Positions 24,667 through 32,584 of a stretch of 41,468 nt of DNA are shown one piece after another. The stretch is from Hellea sp. GTDB taxonomy: Bacteria > Pseudomonadota > Alphaproteobacteria > Caulobacterales > Maricaulaceae. The translations under genes were made by a program, and so were the position numbers. Location: positions 1 through 41,468 of the forward strand of contig JAHDBU010000006.1 of assembly GCA_020630275.1 (NCBI GenBank). The letters are read 5' to 3'. Below the pieces are notes generated by a model. It searched no databases. It was not told the DNA's origin and was given only the letters and a program-made list of their open reading frames with translations. Each line of letters begins with the position of its first letter. Position 1 is the stretch's first letter.

Positions 24667-25707
24667 CTATTCTGAAACTGCAAGTTTTTTCGACTGCAGC
24701 TGTTCAAATTGAGACCACACCCCGTCATCACCGTGCCAGGCACCGGTTGTGGCGCCCTTGGAATATTCCGTCGCACGCGCTTCAAAGAAATTGGCATGCT
24801 CGACGCCGTTTAGGATCTCTGTGAGCCACGGGAGCGGGTGATGTTTGATCCCATATACCTTAGGAAGACCCAACTGCCCCAAACGCCAGTCGGCGATATA
24901 GCGGATATAACGCTTGATATCTTCACTGGTCATGCCTTCAACCGGACCCAACTCAAACGCCAGATCGATAAACTTATCCTCGAGCCCGACAACAGTCTTA
25001 CAACAGTCAACAATATCATCAGCAACAGCCGGCGTGACACAGCCTGTTTCCTTGGCGAATGTATGATAAAGTTTGATCATCCCCTCGCAATGCAAACTCT
25101 CGTCCCGGATTGACCAGGTTACAATCTGGCCCATGCCTTTCATCTTGTTTAGACGTGGGAAGTTCATCAACATGGCGAAAGAAGCGAAAAGCTGTAGGCC
25201 TTCGGTGAACGCACCGAACATGGCAACCGTTCGGGCGATATCCGCTTCCGTCTCGACGCCGAAATCCTGCATATAGGTGTGCTTATCGGCCATAGCCTGA
25301 TAATCCATGAAGGCAGAGAATTCTGTGTCCGGCATGCCGATTGTCTCGAGCAATAGCGCATAGGCGGCAATATGGATAGTTTCCATATTGGAAAAAGCCG
25401 AAAGCATCATCTTGACTTCTGTCGGCTTAAACACACGGGCATAACGTTCCATGTAATTATCATTCACTTCCACATCACTCTGGGTGAAAAAGCGGAAGAT
25501 CTGCGTCAGAAGGTTTTTCTCGTTATCGGTCAGATTAGTCGCCCAATCTTTGCAGTCCTCACCTAAAGGGACCTCTTCCGGCATCCAGTGAACCTGCTGT
25601 TGTTTTTTCCAAAACTCATAGGCCCAGGGATATCGAAACGGCTTATAGCTGTGGGATGGGATCAGTAGTCCAGATTTTCCTGTCGCGATAGGCCCCTGTT
25701 GTCCCAT
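24667..25707 (-). CDS. nrdB: Class I ribonucleotide reductase small subunit
   Basis: The 346 residues carry the di-iron or metal-radical site: FTQSDVEVNDNYMERY (first Asp ligand region), METIHIAAY with Glu, His and the radical Tyr in the E. coli E115/H118/Y122 spacing, FTEGLQLF, and RDESLHCEGM. NrdB generates the radical used by NrdA to make deoxynucleotides. It lacks an N-terminal ATP cone. It is the third gene of the nrdA-OMP-nrdB string and has its own upstream NrdR-like boxes, so it can be regulated on its own. The C-terminal tail (QLQSKKLAVSE) does not obviously match the E. coli NrdA-binding peptide. Confidence 0.96.
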   Translation of the reverse strand: MGQQGPIATGKSGLLIPSHSYKPFRYPWAYEFWKKQQQVHWMPEEVPLGEDCKDWATNLTDNEKNLLTQIFRFFTQSDVEVNDNYMERYARVFKPTEVKMMLSAFSNMETIHIAAYALLLETIGMPDTEFSAFMDYQAMADKHTYMQDFGVETEADIARTVAMFGAFTEGLQLFASFAMLMNFPRLNKMKGMGQIVTWSIRDESLHCEGMIKLYHTFAKETGCVTPAVADDIVDCCKTVVGLEDKFIDLAFELGPVEGMTSEDIKRYIRYIADWRLGQLGLPKVYGIKHHPLPWLTEILNGVEHANFFEARATEYSKGATTGAWHGDDGVWSQFEQLQSKKLAVSE

Positions 25708-25743
25708 GATTTTACCCTCTTAAATGAATCAGTCCAGTAGCTA

Positions 25744-25790
25744 CCACTATATATTGTTAAAGGAATTGCCAAGACCTCAATATGTAGACT
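25744..25790. promoter_or_regulatory. Tandem NrdR-like boxes upstream of nrdB
   Basis: Box 1 (25744-25759) CCACTATATATTGTTA matches the NrdR consensus ACACWATATATWGTGT at 13 of 16. Box 2 (25775-25790) CCTCAATATGTAGACT matches at 11 of 16. The starts are 31 bp apart, about three helical turns, as in known NrdR-controlled promoters. They lie 37-83 bp before the nrdB start. Confidence 0.75.
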
Positions 25791-25864
25791 TTATAAAAAT
25801 TTGAGAGTTTTATGCGTCGGTTTGTTAATAACCGTGCCGGACGCGAAATGATGAGCCAGCTATA

Positions 25865-26629
25865 CTAGCGTCGCCAAGTGAAGGAAATCGCAGCAGCGTC
25901 TTCTGTGAAGTTTGTGCTCTGCAGGTCCGTTTCATTGCCAAACGATGTCACCTCGCGGCGGAAATAACCTAGAGAAATATCCGTTGAGTCGTTTAAACGG
26001 TAGCCGACACCCGCTTGAGCGTCGCCGACAATCACGCGCTCCTGTAAATTAAAGTCACCCATGGTGACTCGGTTCAGGTCATTGGGAGCATAAGACAACG
26101 CTTCGGCATCTGCTCCGGCAAATACGTACCAAGTATTAGACTTGAACGCGTCCCCGGCTTTGAGGTCATCGCCAATTTTTACAAGAGCACCGACCACCGC
26201 ACTAGAAGATCCGTCATTAAAACTAACAGAAGCGCGCGGGGTCACCTCGATATCAATACCGCGTTTATCCAAAATAGATGTGGTCAAAGACTTGGAATAA
26301 AGCATATCAAGGCTTTCATCACGTTTCAGGCAATTATCATCGCCGGAAATACAATTCACATCCCGCAAATCCAGATCGAAAATCTGCGATCCAAGGGCTT
26401 CAGGGCCAATTTCTAGCTGTGAACCAAGGGCTGTTAGATCCGTACTATCAGAAAAAGGTGTCTCTACATCCAGCTTAAAGCTACTCGGAGCGCTTTTTTC
26501 ATTGTCGTCTTGACCCATCGCAGAACCAGTCGCTAACAAAGCAGATAAAGACGTACAGACCAACGCTTTTGCAAACTGAGCTTGCAATCCTTGCTTTTGA
26601 TATGTCTTTTTCCGGGTCGTCATTTTCAC
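25865..26629 (-). CDS. Predicted outer-membrane beta-barrel protein, function unknown
   Basis: I do not recognise the family. The 254 residues begin with a long signal peptide (Lys-rich to about 18, then ALVCTSLSALLATGSAMG). The C-terminal half alternates polar and hydrophobic residues with aromatic pairs (NTWYVFAGADAEALSY, VGYRLNDSTDISLGYFRREV), and the last residues AAISFTWRR end in an aromatic position, as in outer-membrane barrels. One pair of Cys lies in CISGDDNC. AGADAEALSY loosely resembles LpxR-type lipid A deacylases, but no catalytic motif is visible, so this is only a hint. It lies between nrdA and nrdB and has a perfect CtrA-type site about 100 bp upstream. Confidence 0.7.
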   Translation of the reverse strand: MKMTTRKKTYQKQGLQAQFAKALVCTSLSALLATGSAMGQDDNEKSAPSSFKLDVETPFSDSTDLTALGSQLEIGPEALGSQIFDLDLRDVNCISGDDNCLKRDESLDMLYSKSLTTSILDKRGIDIEVTPRASVSFNDGSSSAVVGALVKIGDDLKAGDAFKSNTWYVFAGADAEALSYAPNDLNRVTMGDFNLQERVIVGDAQAGVGYRLNDSTDISLGYFRREVTSFGNETDLQSTNFTEDAAAISFTWRR

Positions 26630-26729
26630 AACATGTAACTGCTATAACGCAACAATACCTTCATAATACCACATCTTCCGACCTTTGGGTCGAAAAACAT
26701 CACATTGATTCCCTAAATAGGATCCTTGG

Positions 26730-26744
26730 TTAATACAAGATTAA
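26730..26744. promoter_or_regulatory. CtrA-type binding site (TTAA-N7-TTAA)
   Basis: TTAATACAAGATTAA is a perfect TTAA-N7-TTAA, 101-115 bp upstream of the outer-membrane protein gene and in the nrdA 3' spacer. This is the consensus of the alphaproteobacterial cell-cycle regulator CtrA. Confidence 0.6.
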
Positions 26745-26775
26745 GGCCATTATATGACTGTTTTTATTCAGTTAC

Positions 26776-26791
26776 TGTGACTTAAATCACA
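26776..26791. promoter_or_regulatory. CRP-type palindrome TGTGA-N6-TCACA
   Basis: TGTGACTTAAATCACA is a perfect match to the CRP-family core. It is entangled with a second perfect inverted repeat (CTTAAATC-acac-GATTTAAG, 26781-26800) that could instead act as a stem-loop after nrdA, although no T-run follows. It lies about 150 bp upstream of the outer-membrane protein gene. Confidence 0.45.
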
Positions 26792-26810
26792 CGATTTAAG
26801 CCAAAAAACT

Positions 26811-28751
26811 CTATTGGCAGGCAAGACACTCGTCGTAATCCGTCGGCGCTGCTTCGCGCATGGCTTTTTCCATTTCATTGGCCGGTTTGTCGTCCGCACC
26901 GGCAAAAGCGGCCCTTTGGACTGACTTTGAACGGCAGTAATATAGCGACTTTACGCCCTTTTCCCAAGCCGACCAGTGCAGCATGTGCAAGTCCCACTTA
27001 TCAACATCGCCAGGGATGAAAATATTGACACTTTGGGCCTGACAAATATGCGGTGAACGATCTGCGGCATGCTCGATGATCCATCTCTGGTCAATTTCGA
27101 ACGCCGTACGGAAGACAGCCTTTTCGTTTTCGTCAAGTTCTTCCATATGCTGAACGGAACCCTCATTTTCCAGAATAGTCGCCCAGACCTCTTTGGTATT
27201 CAGGCCTTTGCTATCCAAAAGCTGCTCCAAGAACTTGTTTTTCACGGTGAAAGAGCCGGACAGGGTCTTGTGCGTGTAGATATTCGCCGGAATGGGCTCA
27301 ATCCCTGCAGATGTCCCGCCACAAATAATAGAGATAGACGCCGTTGGCGCGACAGCCAATTTGTGAGAAAATCTCGCATTCGTACCGACATCTGCCGCAT
27401 CTGGACAGGCGCCACGCTCTTCCGCCAGCTTAACAGAAGCCGCATCTGCTTGACGGCGAATATGCAAAAACATTTTGTTATTAAACGATTTGGCCATTGC
27501 ACTTTCAAAGGCGATATTTTTGCTTTGGAGTAAGCTATGGAAACCCATAAGACCAAGCCCGACAGACCGTTCGCGCATTGCAGAATATTTAGCATCATTC
27601 ATTTCGTCGGGTGCACGCTGGATAAAATCCTCAAGCACATTGTCCAAGAAGCGCATAATATCTTCGATGAACCCATCGACATCTTTCCACTCATCCCAAC
27701 GCTCTGCGTTGACTGATGAAAGGCAACAAACAGCCGTCCGCTCTTTGCCGAAACGGTCCTTTCCAGTTGCCAGCATAATTTCAGAGCAAAGGTTAGATTG
27801 CTTAACCCGCAAGCCTTGATCTTTTTGATGCTTGGCCAAAGCTTCGTTTACAGTATCTGAGAACACCAGATATGGCTCACCTGTTTGTAGGCGCATTTCC
27901 AGAATTTTCTGCCAGAGATAACGCGCATCAATTGTCTTGATAACCTCGTCTGTTTTTGGCGAACGCAAACCGAATTCTTTGCCATCACGCACAGCCATCA
28001 TGAATTCGTCAGATACATTCAACCCATGGTGCAAGTTCAGCGACTTACGGTTGAAATCGCCAGAAGGCTTTCTAATCTCCAAAAACTCTTCGATCTCAGG
28101 ATGGTGAATATCCAAATAAACAGCCGCCGAACCCCGGCGTAATGAACCTTGAGAAATAGCGAGCGTCAGCGAGTCCATAACCCGGATAAACGGGATAATG
28201 CCGGATGTTTTACCGGCTTTGCCGATTTTCTCTCCGATGGAACGCACATTGCCCCAATAAGTTCCGATCCCTCCGCCATTTGACGCCAACCAAACATTTT
28301 CATTCCAAATATCAACAATAGATCCCAAGCTGTCATCTACCGAATTTAAGAAACAGGAAATAGGTAAACCCCGCTCAGCGCCACCGTTCGACAAAACGGG
28401 TGTAGCTGGCATGAACCAGAGCTGAGACATATAATCATAAATCCGCTGGGCATGTTCTTGATCATCGCCATAGGCTTCGGCGACACGGGCGAACATATCC
28501 TGGTAAGTCTCTCCTGGGAGCAAATAGCGATCGACGAGTGTTTTCTTACCAAAATCTGTCAATAGTGCGTCGCGAGACCGATCCTGACGCACTGTGATGG
28601 AGTCTACGATTTTAATATGTTTGGGTTTACCTGCTTTTTGCTTACCTGCCTCTGATTGGACCGGTTCGGATTTTGGATTTTGAATAATTTGCTCTTCTTC
28701 TACCTCTGGCATGATCTCTGTTGCCACATTTTCAAACCCGTTTTCTGACAT
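26811..28751 (-). CDS. nrdA: Class I ribonucleotide reductase large subunit
   Basis: The ATG at 28751 (MSENGFENV) has AGGGG upstream and is preferred over 28817, giving 646 residues. Active-site Cys are in PISCFLN (first redox Cys), QSNLCSEI (Asn, thiyl-radical Cys and Glu) and CCLSSVN (second redox Cys). PTASISIICGGTSAGIEP and the twin Tyr SLYYCRS of the radical path are present, and the C-terminal shuttle is DECLACQ. The first ~50 residues are an acidic/Lys-rich leader, and there is no ATP-cone domain, so dATP inhibition by the classic activity site is not expected. It lies upstream of the outer-membrane gene and nrdB on the same strand. Confidence 0.97.
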   Translation of the reverse strand: MSENGFENVATEIMPEVEEEQIIQNPKSEPVQSEAGKQKAGKPKHIKIVDSITVRQDRSRDALLTDFGKKTLVDRYLLPGETYQDMFARVAEAYGDDQEHAQRIYDYMSQLWFMPATPVLSNGGAERGLPISCFLNSVDDSLGSIVDIWNENVWLASNGGGIGTYWGNVRSIGEKIGKAGKTSGIIPFIRVMDSLTLAISQGSLRRGSAAVYLDIHHPEIEEFLEIRKPSGDFNRKSLNLHHGLNVSDEFMMAVRDGKEFGLRSPKTDEVIKTIDARYLWQKILEMRLQTGEPYLVFSDTVNEALAKHQKDQGLRVKQSNLCSEIMLATGKDRFGKERTAVCCLSSVNAERWDEWKDVDGFIEDIMRFLDNVLEDFIQRAPDEMNDAKYSAMRERSVGLGLMGFHSLLQSKNIAFESAMAKSFNNKMFLHIRRQADAASVKLAEERGACPDAADVGTNARFSHKLAVAPTASISIICGGTSAGIEPIPANIYTHKTLSGSFTVKNKFLEQLLDSKGLNTKEVWATILENEGSVQHMEELDENEKAVFRTAFEIDQRWIIEHAADRSPHICQAQSVNIFIPGDVDKWDLHMLHWSAWEKGVKSLYYCRSKSVQRAAFAGADDKPANEMEKAMREAAPTDYDECLACQ

Positions 28752-28874
28752 GTTTCCCCTCACAGATCGGCGCGTTCGCTTTCTCGCACCATTTAAACCC
28801 AAAAAATCCCCGGCCACGCCCTAAGGCATGAGACCCCTGCTAGATGTTTGAAAGAGACGCCCAAATGGACAATC

Positions 28875-28921
28875 GGACTATATATAGTGTTGATTTGCTC
28901 TCCTTCGTCAACACCTTGTGT
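28875..28921. promoter_or_regulatory. Tandem NrdR-like boxes upstream of nrdA
   Basis: Box 1 (28875-28890) GGACTATATATAGTGT matches the NrdR consensus at 14 of 16. Box 2 (28906-28921) CGTCAACACCTTGTGT is weaker at 10 of 16. The starts are 31 bp apart, exactly the spacing found at nrdB. They lie 124-170 bp before the nrdA start in the spacer shared with the glycosyltransferase gene. Confidence 0.75.
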
Positions 28922-28942
28922 GCCAAAAATGGAAATTTTTTG

Positions 28943-28957
28943 TTAACGAGACGTTAA
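28943..28957. promoter_or_regulatory. CtrA-type binding site (TTAA-N7-TTAA)
   Basis: TTAACGAGACGTTAA is a perfect TTAA-N7-TTAA and almost a full palindrome. It lies between nrdA (-) and the glycosyltransferase gene (+), next to the NrdR boxes. Confidence 0.6.
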
Positions 28958-29087
28958 ATCCCCTGATTACTTAAGAATTTTTTTATGTTGGGATATTTTC
29001 AACGCGGTTTTTCTTGTAGCGCTGCTCTGGACGAATAACAGATTCCCCCCATTTAATAAGGGAAAACAATATTTTGAGAGACGAATC

Positions 29088-30236
29088 TTGAAAATCCTAC
29101 TCGTTACCGACGCGTGGAAGCCACAAATGAACGGCGTCGTGCGGACATTAACACGTACGGTTGAGGAATTGACTAGAGCAGGACATAGAGTTGAAGTTAT
29201 CGCCCCATCGGACGGCTATTGGACCATGCCATTGCCGACTTATCCAGATATTCGACTGGCACCATTTGCAAAATATGATGTAGAACGCCGGATTGTGCGC
29301 TTTGGTCCCGAAGCCATCCATATCGCAACAGAGGGTCCATTGGGACAGACAGCCCGCAACTTATGCTTGAAATGGGGCATGCCATTCACAACAAGCTATC
29401 ACACAAAGTTCCCAGAGTACATTAAGGCCCGCTTCCCCTTCGTCCCTCTATCACTGCCCTATGGCTTTGTTCGCAAATTCCACAATAGTGGCGGGCAAGT
29501 CATGGTCACGACGCCTTCTATGGTGGAATTTCTAAAGAAACGCGGATTTAATAACCTTGCCGCCTGGGCGCGTGGTGTGGATTTAGAACAGTTCAATCCG
29601 GAGAAACGTAATTCGCCCGAGGATGTCTACGCAGGTTTAGCTAGACCTGTCTTCGTCAATGTCGGGCGTATTGCCGTTGAAAAAAACATAGAAGCGTTTT
29701 TGGATCTGGACTTGCCGGGCTCTAAAGTTGTGGTCGGCAAGGGCCCGCAAGAAAAAGGGCTCAAAGAACAGTATCCCAATGTACATTTTGTTGGTGCTAA
29801 ATTTGGTGATGAACTGGCCCGTTATTATGCAGACGCGGATGTTTTCGTATTCCCATCTCTAACCGATACCTTTGGTTTGGTGATCATCGAAGCTATGGCG
29901 TCAGGAACTCCCGTTGCCGGATATCCCGTTTCAGGCCCGATCGACATCATTCCTGGCAGTAACGCCGGAATTATATCAGAGGACCTACGTCAAGCTTGTT
30001 TGGATTGCCTTAATATCGACCGTGACATTCCGGCCGATTATGCTCGAAACTATAGCTGGGAGGCTGTATCTCAACGGTTCTTCGATTTACTGACGCCCGA
30101 ATATGAACCTGTCGCAAGGAAACGTTGGCGTCGCCTCCGGCGTTTGGCGAAAATCGGCGCGGCGCCTTTCCGGATATTTAAAAAAATAGCGCGGAAATTT
30201 TCCCGCGCTATCAAAGCTATTTTTGTGAATCGATAA
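29088..30236 (+). CDS. GT4 family glycosyltransferase
   Basis: The 382-residue GT-B enzyme starts at a TTG. MKILLVTDAWKPQMNGVVRT is the usual N-terminus of this group, so the rare start is convincing even though the ribosome-binding site (GAGAG) is weak. Motifs include TSYHTKFPEYIKARFP, VNVGRIAVEKNIEAFL, and the donor-site pattern DVFVFPSLTDTFGLVIIEAMASGTPV with the E-x7-E glutamates. It resembles mannosyl- or glucuronosyl-lipid glycosyltransferases (PimB/Agt/SqdX-like); the exact sugar is unknown. The C-terminus is strongly basic (RKRWRRLRRLAKIG, KKIARKFSRAIKAIF), which would bind membranes. The codons of this tail also encode a terminator for the opposite strand. Confidence 0.92.
   Translation: MKILLVTDAWKPQMNGVVRTLTRTVEELTRAGHRVEVIAPSDGYWTMPLPTYPDIRLAPFAKYDVERRIVRFGPEAIHIATEGPLGQTARNLCLKWGMPFTTSYHTKFPEYIKARFPFVPLSLPYGFVRKFHNSGGQVMVTTPSMVEFLKKRGFNNLAAWARGVDLEQFNPEKRNSPEDVYAGLARPVFVNVGRIAVEKNIEAFLDLDLPGSKVVVGKGPQEKGLKEQYPNVHFVGAKFGDELARYYADADVFVFPSLTDTFGLVIIEAMASGTPVAGYPVSGPIDIIPGSNAGIISEDLRQACLDCLNIDRDIPADYARNYSWEAVSQRFFDLLTPEYEPVARKRWRRLRRLAKIGAAPFRIFKKIARKFSRAIKAIFVNR
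30181..30211 (-). terminator. Terminator of the SPFH-RHH-DUF4177 operon inside the glycosyltransferase CDS
   Basis: On the minus strand ATAGCGCGG pairs with CCGCGCTAT (9 bp) around an 8-nt loop and is followed by six T. It begins 25 nt after the DUF4177 stop. On the + strand the same bases code the basic tail of the glycosyltransferase. Confidence 0.88.
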
Positions 30237-30416
30237 CTAGCGGCGCAAATAGGCGATGGCGTAGCCGCCAGCATCATTTACAGTAACGAGCTCCCATCCA
30301 ATTTTACCCAATTGGTTGAGTTGTTGTTCGTATTTCGATACATTTTTGTCCACATTGAGACCCATGCCTTCAGGTTCAAGCTTAACCACTTTGTATTCCC
30401 AATTGTTTTGTCTCAT
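30237..30416 (-). CDS. DUF4177 domain small protein
   Basis: The ATG at 30416 (MRQNNWEYKVVKLEPEG) has GGAG 7 nt upstream and lies just after the preceding gene's stop, so it is preferred over the track start at 30491. The 59-residue product has the DUF4177 pattern WEYKVVKL...LNQLGKIGWELVTVN and a final strand AIAYLRR. Its function is unknown. It is the last gene of the SPFH-RHH operon, and its stop codon abuts the glycosyltransferase stop with no base between. Confidence 0.88.
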   Translation of the reverse strand: MRQNNWEYKVVKLEPEGMGLNVDKNVSKYEQQLNQLGKIGWELVTVNDAGGYAIAYLRR

Positions 30417-30420
30417 TATT

Positions 30421-30609
30421 CTACTCCTGCTGGTCGGCTTTGATGGGTTTTGCCGGGCGTTCCTTGAGCCGCCCTTGTTGACGTAGCGCATCCCTCAACA
30501 CGTATTCAATCTGAGCATTGAGAGATCTAAGCTCGTCATCGGACCAACGCCTCATAGCCTTGAGCACATCAGCATTGATCCTGAGTGGATATGATTTTTT
30601 ATCCGGCAA
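30421..30609 (-). CDS. Arc/MetJ-type ribbon-helix-helix DNA-binding protein
   Basis: The ORF track begins at 30678, inside the SPFH gene. Homologous Arc-family proteins usually begin M-x-D/N-K-K-x-Y-P-L-R-I, so the TTG at 30609 (LPDKKSYPLRINADVLKAM, read as Met) is preferred, giving 62 residues. The ribbon KSYPLRIN is followed by helices ADVLKAMRRWSDDELRSLNAQIEYVLRDALRQ. It should bind DNA as a dimer of RHH units. The upstream palindrome at 31520 is a possible target. It lies between the SPFH gene (10-nt spacer) and the DUF4177 gene (4 nt). Confidence 0.82.
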   Translation of the reverse strand: MPDKKSYPLRINADVLKAMRRWSDDELRSLNAQIEYVLRDALRQQGRLKERPAKPIKADQQE

Positions 30610-30619
30610 GTCAGATCGC

Positions 30620-31492
30620 CTAGTATAGCGATCCGGTATTGACGACAGGTTGCGTCGCTCGATCAGAGCACAAAACAACTAATAAGTTCGACACCATGGT
30701 CGCTTTGCGCTCTTCGTCCAATTCCACAACGCCTTTTCCAGCCAATTCCTCCAATGCGTGTTCGACCATTCCAACCGCACCTTCGACAATCTTCTGACGC
30801 GCAGCGATGATGGCACCAGCCTGCTGACGCTGGAGCATAGCTTGGGCGATTTCCGGCGAGTAAGCCAAATGTGAAATTCGGGCTTCGATCACATTTATTC
30901 CTGCTTGCGCCAATCGGTCTTGAATTTCCGCCTTCAGCCGATCTGAAATTTCTGTCGGATGAGACCTCAAAGAAATCTGACCTTCCTCGTGCTGGTCATA
31001 AGGATAGCTCGTCGCCATAGCGCGGATCGCTGCTTCTGACTGAATTTGGACAAAACTCTCATAGCTGTCCACATTAAAGACAGCTTCGGCTGAGTCTGAC
31101 ACTTCCCAGACAACAATAGCTGCGATTTCGATGGGCGAGCCATCTAACTCGTTGACCTTGAGACGTCCACTTTCAAAATTTCGCACGCGTAAAGATACCT
31201 TTTTCTTGGAATAAAAAGGATTGTTAAATCTGAGACCTGGTGTTCTCACGGTCCCGATATATTTACCAAATAAAGACAAAACAGCCGACTGGTTAGGCTC
31301 AACCTTATAGAGCCCTGAAAAACAGAATATACTTGCGATGAATAGGCCCAGGCCGCCCAAAATACGGGGCGTCATATCTGTCCTAACACCCGTCACAAAC
31401 AAAAACGCAGCACAGGCCAGTAGGGCTAACAAAAGGATCAGAAACGGAATTCCGCTTATGGATCCAACATTTTTTTCTCTAATTTCACTCAT
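30620..31492 (-). CDS. SPFH/Band 7 domain membrane protein
   Basis: The track start at 31648 includes promoter DNA. The ATG at 31492 (MSEIREKNVGSIS) has GAGAG upstream and gives 290 residues. Two TM segments (about 15-36 and 43-60) are followed by an SPFH domain: LYKVEPNQSAVLSLFGKYIGTVRTPGLRFNNPFY, then VSLRVRNFESGRLKVNELDGSPIEI, and a C-terminal helix rich in Ala, Glu and Gln (IAQAMLQRQQAGAIIAARQKIVEGAVG). Stomatin-like proteins form membrane scaffolds. Its constant partner here is a small RHH regulator, but the role is unknown. Confidence 0.92.
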   Translation of the reverse strand: MSEIREKNVGSISGIPFLILLLALLACAAFLFVTGVRTDMTPRILGGLGLFIASIFCFSGLYKVEPNQSAVLSLFGKYIGTVRTPGLRFNNPFYSKKKVSLRVRNFESGRLKVNELDGSPIEIAAIVVWEVSDSAEAVFNVDSYESFVQIQSEAAIRAMATSYPYDQHEEGQISLRSHPTEISDRLKAEIQDRLAQAGINVIEARISHLAYSPEIAQAMLQRQQAGAIIAARQKIVEGAVGMVEHALEELAGKGVVELDEERKATMVSNLLVVLCSDRATQPVVNTGSLY

Positions 31493-31519
31493 ACTACTCT
31501 CTCCTCTTAGCAATATCGT

Positions 31520-31536
31520 GATATCATTTTGATATC
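31520..31536. promoter_or_regulatory. Palindromic operator-like site upstream of the SPFH operon
   Basis: GATATCATTTTGATATC has perfect 7-bp arms around TTT and begins 28 bp upstream of the SPFH start. A third related element (CAATATCG) lies next to it at 31511. RHH repressors often bind such clustered half-sites, so autoregulation by the RHH protein of this operon is plausible. Confidence 0.5.
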
Positions 31537-31627
31537 TAATTGTCCATATAGTGGTTGAAAAGTCGAATTCAATATGTACCGGCCAATTTTTCTCTGCTAA
31601 TGATGTCCGGATATTTTGGAGGACCCT

Positions 31628-32584
31628 ATGACAAGAGTAGCAAAACATTTATCTATACTGGCAACGTCAGTTGCTTTGATTGCTTTTACGGGGTGCAAAC
31701 AGGCTTCAGATAAAGCCACGGAGTCGGCAAAAGAGGCAGCCAAGGCTGCGGACTCTGCGGCGACTAAAGCCAAAGATGCGGTTGCCGAAGTCACAAACCG
31801 CAGCCTTGCCGACATTTTAGCCGCTCAACCTGCGGCTCATAAAACCCGTTATCAGTATCGCAATCCAGCCAAAACCCTCAACTATTTTGGCATAAAACCC
31901 GGTATGACGGTCGCTGAAGTCCTACCTGGAGGCGGCTGGTACTCAAAAATACTCCTACCCTATTTGGGTGATGAAGGACATTTGGTCGGCATCGACTACA
32001 GTGTTGACATGTGGGGTAATTTCGGCGGCTTTGCGGGACCCGAATTTCTGGAAAAGAGAAAGAACTGGGCATCAACTTGGTCAGAACAGGCCAATGCATG
32101 GCGGGACGGCAGTAAAGCTGACATCTCAGCATTCGCATTCGGCAGCGCCCCATCTAAATTAAAAGATAAAGTCGATGTCGTGTTCCTACCGAGAGCGATC
32201 CATCACTTACATCGATTTGACCAAGCCTTTCTCGGACAAGCAATGAACGATATGAAAATGATCCTGAAGCCTGATGGAATTGTTGCTATCGTAGCTCACC
32301 GAGCAGCCGAAGATCAGCCCGATGACTGGGCCAATGGCGATAATGGCTATATGAAACAAAGTACGGTCATTGCGATCATGGAAGATGCCGGTTTTGAACT
32401 GGCGGGGGAACCGAGCGAGATTAATGCCAACCCAAAGGATCAAGCAAAAGCAGCCAATAATGACGCCGTCTGGCGTTTGGGCCCCAGCTTTCGCGGCGCT
32501 AAAGAAGGAACAGAGGAACGAGCCGAGATCGAGGCCATTGGCGAGACCGACCGCATGACCTTGAAATTTCGGATGAAGAAATAA
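31628..32584 (+). CDS. Exported lipoprotein with class I SAM-methyltransferase-like fold
   Basis: The ATG at 31628 has GGAGG 5 nt upstream; the track's TTG start at 31616 lies within that site. MTRVAKHLSILATSVALIAFTGC is a lipoprotein signal with lipobox FTGC. A roughly 35-residue Ala/Lys/Asp-rich helix follows, then a Rossmann-like domain with motif I AEVLPGGGWYSKILLPYLGD and GHLVGIDYS, VVFLPRAIHHL and a GIVAIVAHRA strand. It matches the predicted exported methyltransferase group (COG4798). SAM is not known in the periplasm, so its function is an open question. It overlaps the DUF1993 gene through TAATG. Confidence 0.87.
   Translation: MTRVAKHLSILATSVALIAFTGCKQASDKATESAKEAAKAADSAATKAKDAVAEVTNRSLADILAAQPAAHKTRYQYRNPAKTLNYFGIKPGMTVAEVLPGGGWYSKILLPYLGDEGHLVGIDYSVDMWGNFGGFAGPEFLEKRKNWASTWSEQANAWRDGSKADISAFAFGSAPSKLKDKVDVVFLPRAIHHLHRFDQAFLGQAMNDMKMILKPDGIVAIVAHRAAEDQPDDWANGDNGYMKQSTVIAIMEDAGFELAGEPSEINANPKDQAKAANNDAVWRLGPSFRGAKEGTEERAEIEAIGETDRMTLKFRMKK

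Larger units (their letters stand above)
28752..29087. other. Divergent intergenic region nrdA / glycosyltransferase
   Basis: This 336-bp gene-free stretch holds the tandem NrdR-like boxes and the CtrA-type site listed separately. It also has T-rich runs around 28934-28941 and 28978-28984. No terminator or RNA gene was recognised. Confidence 0.7.
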
